Shown piece by piece: positions 1 to 5,464 of a DNA stretch of 7,483 nucleotides. Position 1 is the stretch's first letter. Each line of letters opens with the position of its first letter. Made by a program: the position numbers and the translations under genes. Source of the stretch: Smithellaceae bacterium (GTDB lineage: Bacteria > Desulfobacterota > Syntrophia > Syntrophales > Smithellaceae); the NCBI GenBank assembly GCA_028704195.1, contig JAQVLL010000088.1, positions 1 to 7,483 of the forward strand, read 5' to 3'. The notes below the pieces were generated by a model. That model saw nothing but the letters and a program-made list of their open reading frames with translations, was not told where the DNA came from and made no database searches.

Positions 1-1171
1 AATCATCCTTGCGGGATACATCTAACGCGAGACCTGCCACAGCTGGATAAATGCTTTTTTGAAATGTGCCATATACCATACCGGAATGGATTTTGGGAAT
101 TTTCCCCGAACGGATAAGCAGGGATGCCTGTAAAAGCATTCGTATTTCGCGGCTGATCATGGTCAGAATCATCAAATGATGCATCCCCTGGTCAAGCATT
201 GCCTTCAGGGCCAGAAGCGCTCTTGGCGCATTTTTTTCCGCAAGGGCCGTTGTTAAATCGAAAATCGAATCCTCTTTCGTTTTCCCTACGACATCCTCCA
301 CGTCCTTCTCTTCTATGACGGAACGATCGCCGACAAAAGAAATGAGTTTCTGCAGCTCGTTTAATGAAGGGCGCAGCTGAAATCCGGTCTTTTTCCCGAG
401 GGCGATCCAGGCTGAAGGAGCCAGACTCTTCCCGTTGCAGCCAAGTAATTTCTGCGCTTCACCTCTAAGTGTTTCCCTGGTGGCCGTTTCTCCTTTTATC
501 TCACCAAAATGCAGGACCATGCCTGCCTTGTCGATCATCTTGAAAATCTTTTTTCTCTTATCAACCGTTTCAGCGGTCAGAATGAGGCAATTCCCCGGCG
601 GAAACCCATGCTGAAGCAGTTGTTCAAATTGCTCTGAAGAATCGGTAAAGTCACGGTCTGTCCATCCTCTGGCGCTGCATATGTCGATCGTCCGGGGCAG
701 CCACTTATTCCGGTCTTCTCCCGGATCATCCCCCACGGCCTTGCGCCATTGCTCATCGGTGATTTTTTGCCATCCGGAACCTCGAATGTCTTCCCAGGCA
801 AAGCCAGAGAGCTTCAAAAAAGCCAGAAAATGTTTTGCGGCTTTATCGGGGTTTTCATCGACATTGTCACGAATTTTGCGGATCAGATCCCCCAGATTTT
901 CACGGGATTGAAAAATCGTTGTGTTTTTTAAAATAACAACTTTCGGGCCTCCTAAAAGCGACGGCGTAAGAAGATGATCTTTCAAAAGATCGAAGTCTTC
1001 ATTTCCACCGTCAATAAAAAAAAGGCCGAAATCACGGTCGGCCGCAGGCATAATCGCGTCCAGTATCTGCTGGAGCGCTTCACTGATCAGGTATTCTTCT
1101 TCCCCGTATAAAAGATAACAGGGCGCAACTTTTCCCTTCTTCAAGCCGGTAATTACTTTTTCCAGGGTCAT
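1..1171 (-). CDS. holA: DNA polymerase III delta subunit HolA (3' end beyond window)
   Basis: Clamp-loader delta subunit, which opens the beta sliding clamp for loading onto DNA. I translated the frame by hand from the ATG at 1171-1169: 390 codons with no stop, then the left window edge, so the C-terminus is missing. Residues 13-33 carry the family opening (KGKVAPCYLLYGEEEYLI). LTPSLLGGPKVVILKN at 68-83 matches the clamp-binding wedge region and following strand. PPGNCLILTAETVDKRKK at 191-208 is the usual domain I/II strand. SIFDLTTALAE at 302-312 and SREIRMLLQ at 340-348 mark the start of the collar domain. The family is usually about 340 residues in full. This protein already exceeds that because about 70-80 extra residues sit between positions 83 and 191. 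The ribosome site is weak. The LOG-family stop lies 34 nt upstream, suggesting co-transcription. Family call is firm. Confidence 0.9.
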   Translation of the reverse strand, partial: MTLEKVITGLKKGKVAPCYLLYGEEEYLISEALQQILDAIMPAADRDFGLFFIDGGNEDFDLLKDHLLTPSLLGGPKVVILKNTTIFQSRENLGDLIRKIRDNVDENPDKAAKHFLAFLKLSGFAWEDIRGSGWQKITDEQWRKAVGDDPGEDRNKWLPRTIDICSARGWTDRDFTDSSEQFEQLLQHGFPPGNCLILTAETVDKRKKIFKMIDKAGMVLHFGEIKGETATRETLRGEAQKLLGCNGKSLAPSAWIALGKKTGFQLRPSLNELQKLISFVGDRSVIEEKDVEDVVGKTKEDSIFDLTTALAEKNAPRALLALKAMLDQGMHHLMILTMISREIRMLLQASLLIRSGKIPKIHSGMVYGTFQKSIYPAVAGLALDVSRKDD

Positions 1172-1205
1172 CGATGACTCTCGTGGAGGAGATAAGTTTT
1201 GAGTT

Positions 1206-1865
1206 TTAAACAATGACGTATTTTTTGATGTGCCTTACAACTTCTTCCGGTTCGTCAATCAGTTGAATCAGCTCAAGATCAAATGGAAGGATCATATTCT
1301 TTTGCAACATGCTGTCTTTCAGCCAGTCCAGCAAACCCTGCCAGTATTCTCTGCCCATCAGGATGATCGGGAAGCTTTTCACTCTTTTGGTCTGGATCAG
1401 GGTCAGTGCTTCAAAAAATTCGTCCATCGTCCCATAACCGCCAGGCATGATCACATAGGCCATGGCATACTTGATAAACATGACTTTACGGATGAAGAAA
1501 TATTTATAATCAAGCTGAAGATCCGCATAGGGGTTGGGTTTCTGCTCAAAAGGCAATTTGATATTCATCCCGACGGATTGGCCACCCGCTTCCGCCGCAC
1601 CCTTATTGGCCGCTTCCATAATGCCGGGCCCGCCGCCGGTAATGACAGCAAATCCTTCCTGAGCCAAAAGCACCCCCAACTTTTCCGCCATTTGATAGTA
1701 CTTATCATCAGGCGTGAGACGGGCTGACCCGAAAATCGTCACGGCGTTATGGACATTTGAAAGAATCTCGATGGATTCTACAAATTCCGCCATAATGCGG
1801 AAAATACGCCATGATTCTCCTTTGGACAGATCATCGATCAGGAATTGTTTTTCCATATTACTCAT
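1206..1865 (-). CDS. LOG-family protein (TIGR00730-like nucleotide phosphoribohydrolase)
   Basis: Cytosolic Rossmann-fold protein of the LOG ('lonely guy') family. Characterised members cleave the N-glycosidic bond of nucleoside 5'-monophosphates, releasing ribose 5-phosphate; plant and some bacterial members act on cytokinin nucleotides. The hallmark motifs are present: FGSARLTP at 45-52, GGGPGIMEAANKGA at 77-90, FFIRKVMFIKYA at 123-134 and the catalytic PGGYGTMDEFFEALTLIQT at 141-159 (PGGxGTxxE). The 219-residue length with a roughly 40-residue helical N-terminal extension (WRIFRIMAEFVE) is typical of the bacterial subgroup often annotated as 'TIGR00730 family Rossmann fold protein'. There are two possible starts: the ATG at 1865, or the ATG three codons later at 1856. 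AGGGG lies only 2 nt before the first but about 11 nt before the second, so the later start may be the real one. It lies between rpsU and holA. True substrate is unknown; a cytokinin role should not be assumed. Confidence 0.9.
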   Translation of the reverse strand: MSNMEKQFLIDDLSKGESWRIFRIMAEFVESIEILSNVHNAVTIFGSARLTPDDKYYQMAEKLGVLLAQEGFAVITGGGPGIMEAANKGAAEAGGQSVGMNIKLPFEQKPNPYADLQLDYKYFFIRKVMFIKYAMAYVIMPGGYGTMDEFFEALTLIQTKRVKSFPIILMGREYWQGLLDWLKDSMLQKNMILPFDLELIQLIDEPEEVVRHIKKYVIV

Positions 1866-1926
1866 TCCCCTGCGCCGGGCACACGAAAAAAATGAAATAT
1901 TGCCGATCTGTTATTCCGAAATAAAA

Positions 1927-2118
1927 TTAATTGCTGCGGCGGCGTTGAACCTTGGCCAGTCTGCGGCGCGCTTCGATTGTTTTTCTTTTCTTCTTTACCG
2001 AAGGCTTCTCATAGGCCCGCCTGACTTTCAATTCCTTGAATAAGCCGCTTTTCGAAAGTTTATTTTTCAGAATCTTGAGTGCTTTTTCGACATCATTTTC
2101 AATAACCTTTACTTCCAA
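1927..2118 (-). CDS. rpsU: 30S ribosomal protein S21, probable TTG start
   Basis: Small-subunit ribosomal protein S21, which sits near the 3' end of 16S rRNA and assists start-site selection. From the TTG at 2118-2116 the protein is 63 residues. It opens with (M)EVKVIENDVEKALK, then KSGLFKELKVRRAYEKPSV at 23-41, and ends in a very basic tail (KKKRK, RRRLAKVQRRR), all typical of the family. An ATG at 2148 would add ten residues (MSVTMQEEKK), but those codons contain the sequence AGGAGGAG (2132-2125), which is a textbook Shine-Dalgarno followed by six A's and then the TTG. Known S21 proteins also begin at about this point, so I chose the TTG. The stop is TAA at 1929-1927. The LOG gene follows after 61 nt without a convincing terminator, so rpsU probably leads an rpsU-LOG-holA unit. 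Confidence 0.9.
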   Translation of the reverse strand: MEVKVIENDVEKALKILKNKLSKSGLFKELKVRRAYEKPSVKKKRKTIEARRRLAKVQRRRSN

Positions 2119-2124
2119 TTTTTT

Positions 2125-2132
2125 CTCCTCCT
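2125..2132 (-). promoter_or_regulatory. Strong Shine-Dalgarno that fixes the rpsU start
   Basis: The minus strand reads AGGAGGAG, then AAAAAA, then TTG. The AGGAGG core is the full anti-SD complement and its distance to the TTG is near optimal. The in-frame upstream ATGs (2148 and 2136) have no comparable site in front of them, and the second lies directly against this one. Confidence 0.85.
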
Positions 2133-2177
2133 GCATTGTTACAGACATTATTTTTTATGTTTCTGACTTTTAGACGC

Positions 2178-2229
2178 AAAAAAAGGGCAGTACGACACAA
2201 GCAAAATCACCCTGCATCGTCAACTACCC
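2178..2229 (-). terminator. Candidate Rho-independent terminator or attenuator upstream of rpsU
   Basis: On the minus strand GGGTAGT (2229-2223) can pair with ACTGCCC (2191-2185), seven pairs including one G-T wobble. This is directly followed by seven T's (2184-2178). The enclosed segment of about 31 nt can add a short GAC/GTC stem. The long loop makes this a moderate rather than a strong terminator. It lies downstream of the promoter at 2398-2426 and about 60 nt before the rpsU start, so it would either end a short independent transcript or attenuate rpsU. Confidence 0.45.
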
Positions 2230-2251
2230 TGAAATTTCCAATAAGATTAAA

Positions 2252-2365
2252 TCACTCTCCCTGCCTGGAAACCACCCTTTGCGGACTTTTCAAATTCCTC
2301 ATTTTCCTGATGATTTCCCACGGTTCCCCGTACGCAAACTTGTTGTCCGCGGCAAAATGCTTCAT
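2252..2365 (-). CDS. Possible small ORF, 37 aa, unknown function
   Basis: An ATG at 2365-2363 opens a frame of 37 codons ending in TGA at 2254-2252. I do not recognise the product. It starts MKHFAADNKFAYGEPWE and continues with a mixed basic stretch (IIRKMRNLKSP) to a C-terminal SRQGE. The composition looks protein-like, with a good spread of charged and aromatic residues and no low complexity, and there is an upstream in-frame stop. Against it: there is no proper Shine-Dalgarno (only GGGG about 13 nt upstream), the ORF is very short, and the same stretch can be drawn as an RNA fold. The start codon lies inside the 3' arm of the inverted repeat at 2354-2399. It sits downstream of a plausible promoter and upstream of a terminator-like hairpin. 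It could be a real small protein, a leader peptide or chance. Confidence 0.3.
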   Translation of the reverse strand: MKHFAADNKFAYGEPWEIIRKMRNLKSPQRVVSRQGE

Positions 2366-2399
2366 TTTGAATAGGTTGCCCCGTACAATGAAGCATTTT
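2354..2399. repeat. Perfect 13-bp inverted repeat with 20-nt spacer
   Basis: The arms are AAAATGCTTCATT (2354-2366) and AATGAAGCATTTT (2387-2399), perfectly complementary, separated by 20 nt. The stem is AT-rich. On the plus strand it is followed by TTTTT, but no plus-strand gene precedes it. On the minus strand it lies about 135 nt after the lipM stop and ends in TTTT before a G, so it could act weakly as the lipM terminator. The right arm overlaps the -10 box of the promoter at 2398-2426, and the left arm holds the ATG of the small ORF. An operator, or a hairpin that hides the start codon in read-through RNA, are therefore also possible. Confidence 0.6.
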
Positions 2400-2426
2400 T
2401 ATATGTTATCTGAATAGAAATTGCAA
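2398..2426 (-). promoter_or_regulatory. Candidate sigma70-type promoter upstream of the small ORF and rpsU
   Basis: The minus strand has TTGCAA (2426-2421), a 17-nt spacer, then TATAAA (2403-2398). This is 4/6 and 5/6 to consensus at ideal spacing. Transcription would begin near 2389-2391, inside the inverted repeat, leaving about 270 nt before the rpsU TTG. It is the best promoter-like sequence I found in the 2119-2534 gap. Confidence 0.5.
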
Positions 2427-2534
2427 CAAAAATAAATGTCTTGTCTCTCAGCGGATTTTCTGTCACCGCGGCAGTTCGTTTTCGGCAGGAATATCTGTGG
2501 AAAATGCACCCCCGTCCAGGATAGATCCATGATA

Positions 2535-3374
2535 TTATGAATGAATCTTTGAAATACGCTTCTTCTTTCTCTCCAGGTTCCAGACGTCACTTTCATATTT
2601 TTTAACCAGTCGGCGGCTCAATGTCTTTTCAGCCGGCGTTAATGTTCCTTCCGCCATATCGATTCCCAGTTCATCAACAAATCCTTTTGCCAAAGCTAAA
2701 CATAATGTCTCCGCAGAAACAGGCGATGGAAGCAGTTCATTCACTGCCGTAACGGACTTCTTTAGTTTTGCACAGCACTCCGTCGCATCGGATGTTAGAA
2801 TCATGGCAGCTGTATGGACCGGATCAAATGTCATCAGCATGGATCCATGCTGCAGAAATCCACCGCGTGTCCTTGTCTGCGCACTCCCGCATATTTTTCT
2901 GCCCGCCACCATCAGTTCGTTGCCGGCAGGAACCGAAAAACAACATGGGTCAAGGTCCGGCTCCCTGCCCGCCCCGACAGACAGGGTATCTGCCAGCGTC
3001 GCATGGATACCCAGATGGGCAAGCCCCCGCAACAGGCAAAGGCTGATTATTTTATATGTCCCGGCGACATCATCTGGAAAAAGATCTGTTAAACTTCCTG
3101 CAGCTATGGAATAAGTGATTTCGTCGTGGTGGTATACGGCCTTGCCCCCGGTTATCCTTCGGACAACCTTCACATCCGATAACCGGCAACGTTCATCATT
3201 AATCTCTTTTTGTAATTCCTGAAAATAACCGATAGAAACGGCCGGCCGGCTCCAGCCGTAAAAACGCAATGTCGGAGGTTTGTTGTGATAAATGGTTTCC
3301 AGAAGGACAGCTTCATCAATGGCCATATTTTCACTGGCGCTGCATGACCGGTAATTAAGAATACGCCAGATCAT
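2535..3374 (-). CDS. lipM: Octanoyl/lipoyl protein transferase, LipM type
   Basis: Member of the biotin/lipoate protein ligase superfamily (BPL_LplA_LipB). Conserved blocks: NMAIDEAVL at 16-24, TLRFYGWSRPAVSIGYFQ at 35-52, VVRRITGGKAVYHHDEITYS at 70-89, and GRKICGSAQTRTRGGFLQHG at 158-177 with the conserved Lys160. CF at 145-146 places a cysteine where LipM octanoyltransferases have their acyl-thioester nucleophile. E. coli-type LplA ligases lack that cysteine and carry a further C-terminal domain, which is absent here. The 279-residue length and the ending (KYESDVWNLERK) also fit LipM as I recall it. LipM moves octanoate from acyl carrier protein to GcvH, and gcvH ends only 9 nt upstream. 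There is no Shine-Dalgarno before the ATG, so translational coupling to gcvH is likely. A generic lipoate ligase remains the alternative. Confidence 0.82.
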   Translation of the reverse strand: MIWRILNYRSCSASENMAIDEAVLLETIYHNKPPTLRFYGWSRPAVSIGYFQELQKEINDERCRLSDVKVVRRITGGKAVYHHDEITYSIAAGSLTDLFPDDVAGTYKIISLCLLRGLAHLGIHATLADTLSVGAGREPDLDPCCFSVPAGNELMVAGRKICGSAQTRTRGGFLQHGSMLMTFDPVHTAAMILTSDATECCAKLKKSVTAVNELLPSPVSAETLCLALAKGFVDELGIDMAEGTLTPAEKTLSRRLVKKYESDVWNLERKKKRISKIHS

Positions 3375-3383
3375 AAAAGAAAT

Positions 3384-3779
3384 TCAGTCGACTTCCTGCT
3401 GCATGACAAAATCATGATAACCCGAAGCATCCAGAAGATCATCCAGCTGTTCCATGTCGTCCATCTCAATCACAACCAGCCAGCCGGTATCATGAGGATC
3501 GCTGTTGATGATGCCGATGTCGTCGTTGATGTCCTCGTTGACACTGACAATTGTCCCGCTAACCGACGCAATGAGGTCCACAACGGCCTTGGTGGATTCG
3601 ATGGAACCGAACGCCTCATCCCGCTCCACATAGGTATCAATTTCAGGAAATTCTATCGACAGGATTTCTCCCAGGCATTCCTGGGCGTAATCCGTGATCC
3701 CCAGCGTAGCCATGTCTCCGTCAACCCTTACCCAGATATGCTCTCGACTGTATAGCAGGTCTTCCGGAAATACCTTCAT
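3384..3779 (-). CDS. gcvH: Glycine cleavage system H protein
   Basis: Lipoyl carrier protein of 131 residues, normal length for GcvH. In the glycine cleavage system its lipoyl arm takes the aminomethyl group from the P protein to the T protein. It can also be the first octanoate acceptor in lipoate assembly. The lipoyl site is in FGSIESTKAVVDL (57-69), with Lys64 as the modified residue. YSREHIWVRVDGDMATLGITDYAQ (10-33, split by the usual loop) is the family opening, and NSDPHDTGWLVVI at 92-104 the usual C-terminal block. It starts at the ATG at 3779 with GAGG about 10 nt ahead, 19 nt after the M24 peptidase stop, and is followed 9 nt later by lipM. No gcvT or gcvP is in the window, so the partner enzymes must be elsewhere, or this copy serves mainly lipoyl relay. 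Confidence 0.95.
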   Translation of the reverse strand: MKVFPEDLLYSREHIWVRVDGDMATLGITDYAQECLGEILSIEFPEIDTYVERDEAFGSIESTKAVVDLIASVSGTIVSVNEDINDDIGIINSDPHDTGWLVVIEMDDMEQLDDLLDASGYHDFVMQQEVD

Positions 3780-3798
3780 AACAGAATAACCTCAGAAT

Positions 3799-4887
3799 TT
3801 ATTTGATGACGATCGGTTTTTTATTCATTTTTGTAATTTTTTCGCAACTGTTTTTTTTCACGACAACAGTATCCTCGATACGAATTCCCCAGCAGCCCGG
3901 ATAATAGAGGCCGGGTTCAACGGTGACAACCATACCGGCTTTCAAAACATCCTTCGAATCTGGCGCCAGACGCGGCGCCTCATGAACCTCCAGCCCGACA
4001 CCATGACCTGTTCCATGAACAAAAAACCGGCTGTATTGGTCCCCCAGGACCCCGCGAACTAAAGCATCGACATCTGCGGCAGCGGTTCCCTCCCGGATGC
4101 AGGCGATGGCTTCATCGTGGGCCCGCAGCACGGCACGATAAGCATTTTTTTGATCTGCTGTCAATTCCCCAATTGCGAAGGTACATGTTTCATCGGAGCA
4201 ATAACCGCGATACTTAATGCCAAAATCAACAACCACAAAATCTCCCGTTTTGATCTTTCGATTTGTGGGTTTGGCGTGAGGAAGAGCGGCATTTTTACCG
4301 GAAGCGACGATTGTTTCAAACGAAACCTGTTCGCCCCCTGACCGGCGCGCCGTCATCTCCAGGTAAAGGGCGGTCTCCTGTTCCGTCCAGCCGGGACGAA
4401 TTTCTTTAGCGAGCGCAGCCATCGCTTTCGAGGCAATGGCCGCAGCTTTTTTCATGACCAGAATTTCGTGATCATCTTTACATGCCCGCAACATTCTTAA
4501 TTCATCGCCAAGCGGAACCAGTTTTGATTTTCTTAATCTTCTCGTTAATGCCTGATGCATATCCACGCAAACAAAAGAAGCCTCAAAACCGATTCTTTTA
4601 AGATGCAAATCACGAACCGCCTGTTCGATCCCCTGCATTTTATTGGCATACTGGACAACAGGGATCTGTCGCACTTCCCGGATAGCCTGCGCAGTATAAC
4701 GCCCGTCAACAAGCAGCCTGGCGCCTTCAGGACCCAAAACCAGGGCACCGTCACTCCCGGTAAATCCGGACAGATAGCGGATATTGCTTATGCCGGAAAA
4801 TAAAATACCGTCAACCTGAAAACCTGGGAATTTCCCCCGGATGGCTTGGATCCTGTCGAGGGTAGAATCATTTTTTAACTGTGGCAT
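3799..4887 (-). CDS. M24B-family Xaa-Pro peptidase
   Basis: Cytosolic metallopeptidase with the 'pita-bread' fold, expected to remove the N-terminal residue before proline or to split Xaa-Pro dipeptides. Residues 1-130 form the creatinase-like N-terminal domain (ILFSGISNIRYLSGFTGS at 28-45). The catalytic domain follows. All five metal ligands are visible: Asp221 (VVVDFG), Asp232 (CSDETCTF), His295 (HGTGHGVGLEVHEAPR), Glu324 (VTVEPGLYYP) and Glu338 (IRIEDTVVV). The accessory histidines His204 (LPHAKP) and His302 are also present. At 362 residues it matches the shorter PepQ/YqhT-like M24B proteins rather than the 440-residue E. coli PepP. The start at 4887 has AGGA 9 nt upstream and overlaps the end of the preceding TPR gene by 20 nt, so the two are translated from one message. 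Exact specificity (aminopeptidase or prolidase) cannot be read from sequence. Confidence 0.93.
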   Translation of the reverse strand: MPQLKNDSTLDRIQAIRGKFPGFQVDGILFSGISNIRYLSGFTGSDGALVLGPEGARLLVDGRYTAQAIREVRQIPVVQYANKMQGIEQAVRDLHLKRIGFEASFVCVDMHQALTRRLRKSKLVPLGDELRMLRACKDDHEILVMKKAAAIASKAMAALAKEIRPGWTEQETALYLEMTARRSGGEQVSFETIVASGKNAALPHAKPTNRKIKTGDFVVVDFGIKYRGYCSDETCTFAIGELTADQKNAYRAVLRAHDEAIACIREGTAAADVDALVRGVLGDQYSRFFVHGTGHGVGLEVHEAPRLAPDSKDVLKAGMVVTVEPGLYYPGCWGIRIEDTVVVKKNSCEKITKMNKKPIVIK

Positions 4888-5374
4888 GGGTCTTGATCCT
4901 GCGAATATTTTTCAGCCATTCTGACAGCGTATGGCTCACGTTTTCGGAAGAAGAATCCTTGTCACGGGCAGTTGTTTTACTTTGGGTCTCTTGAATGCCC
5001 TGTTGGATTTTCGCGTCCGGAATCGATTCCTGAATGCCATGGAAGGAAGGTCTCAGAACCATGAATTTCTGAAAACAAAGCTGTGAATCCTTTTCATAAC
5101 CTTTTTGCGCAAATAAATTACCCAGCCGTGTCAGAACCAGGGTCATGGCAGATATTTTCTTCTCCACCGTGAGGACGATTTCGCGGGCTTCATCCATGAG
5201 ATCCAGCGCAATCAGCGTTTCACCGATCGCCGCATAGGCGTCGACATCGGAGGGAAGTTTCTTTAGTCTTTCTTCAGCGAGAGCAAGCGCGTCAGGGTAC
5301 ATTCTATTGCGGAATAGGTTATGATACTGCTCGAGAAAAACAAGACGCTCTTTTTCGAAGTTTTGATTTTCCAT
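4868..5374 (-). CDS. Small soluble TPR protein, unknown role
   Basis: A 168-residue protein from the ATG at 5374; a TTG three codons upstream (5383) is also possible. Neither has a strong Shine-Dalgarno. It has no signal peptide or membrane segment, so it is probably cytoplasmic. Residues of about 12-112 form three degenerate TPR-like helix pairs (YPDALALAEERLKKLPSD; AYAAIGETLIALDLMDEARE; LTRLGNLFAQKGYEKDSQLCF). Residues 113-147 are a polar, Gln/Ser/Lys-rich linker. The C-terminus (TLSEWLKNIRRIKTH, 149-163) looks like a short amphipathic, basic helix that could be a docking motif. The gene lies 90 nt after the pilotin-like lipoprotein gene and overlaps the peptidase gene by 20 nt. I do not recognise a named family; a scaffold role for pilus or envelope functions is only a guess from position. 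Confidence 0.75.
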   Translation of the reverse strand: MENQNFEKERLVFLEQYHNLFRNRMYPDALALAEERLKKLPSDVDAYAAIGETLIALDLMDEAREIVLTVEKKISAMTLVLTRLGNLFAQKGYEKDSQLCFQKFMVLRPSFHGIQESIPDAKIQQGIQETQSKTTARDKDSSSENVSHTLSEWLKNIRRIKTHATVKK

Positions 5375-5464
5375 GTGAATCAAACATTATTCAGGGCATG
5401 TTTGCAGGAAAGAATAGCAACGGTGAAAAGCACTTTTGTTCAACGGATTGCTTTCTGTTACCGG

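Noticed and set aside
1230..1727. Plus-strand ORF of 165 codons
   Set aside because: It lies wholly antisense to the LOG gene, whose motifs are unmistakable. The product is His/Phe-rich and looks like a reverse-complement translation.
1866..1926. Terminator between rpsU and the LOG gene, because of a run of seven T's
   Set aside because: The T-run is present on the minus strand but no stem longer than about four pairs precedes it.
2230..2300. Resemblance of CGCAAAGGG to a c-di-GMP-I (GEMM) riboswitch
   Set aside because: Only this short stretch fits. The second conserved half (GGGACGCAAAGCC type) and the tetraloop-receptor layout are not present, and the promoter/terminator order does not match a GEMM leader.
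2178..2400. 6S RNA as identity of the putative 210-nt transcript
   Set aside because: The 5' and 3' ends do not pair into the long rod with a central bubble that defines 6S RNA. Size alone is not evidence.
2136..2417. Plus-strand ORF of 93 codons across the gap upstream of rpsU
   Set aside because: No Shine-Dalgarno, no recognisable motif, the only ORF of its orientation, and it overlaps the promoter, hairpins and the rpsU 5' end. Better explained as an antisense shadow of the gap.
2399..2596. Minus-strand ORF of 65 codons overlapping the end of lipM
   Set aside because: Different frame from lipM with no ribosome site. lipM reaches its family-typical C-terminus, so there is no sign of a frameshift extension.
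3780..3798. Glycine riboswitch before gcvH
   Set aside because: Only 19 nt separate the peptidase stop from gcvH, too little for an aptamer, and no such motif is visible further upstream.
5375..5464. Promoter in the 90-nt gap before the small TPR gene (TTGAAC ... TATTCT with TG extension)
   Set aside because: The spacing of about 21 nt is too long and the -10 matches only 4/6, so it is not supported well enough to list.
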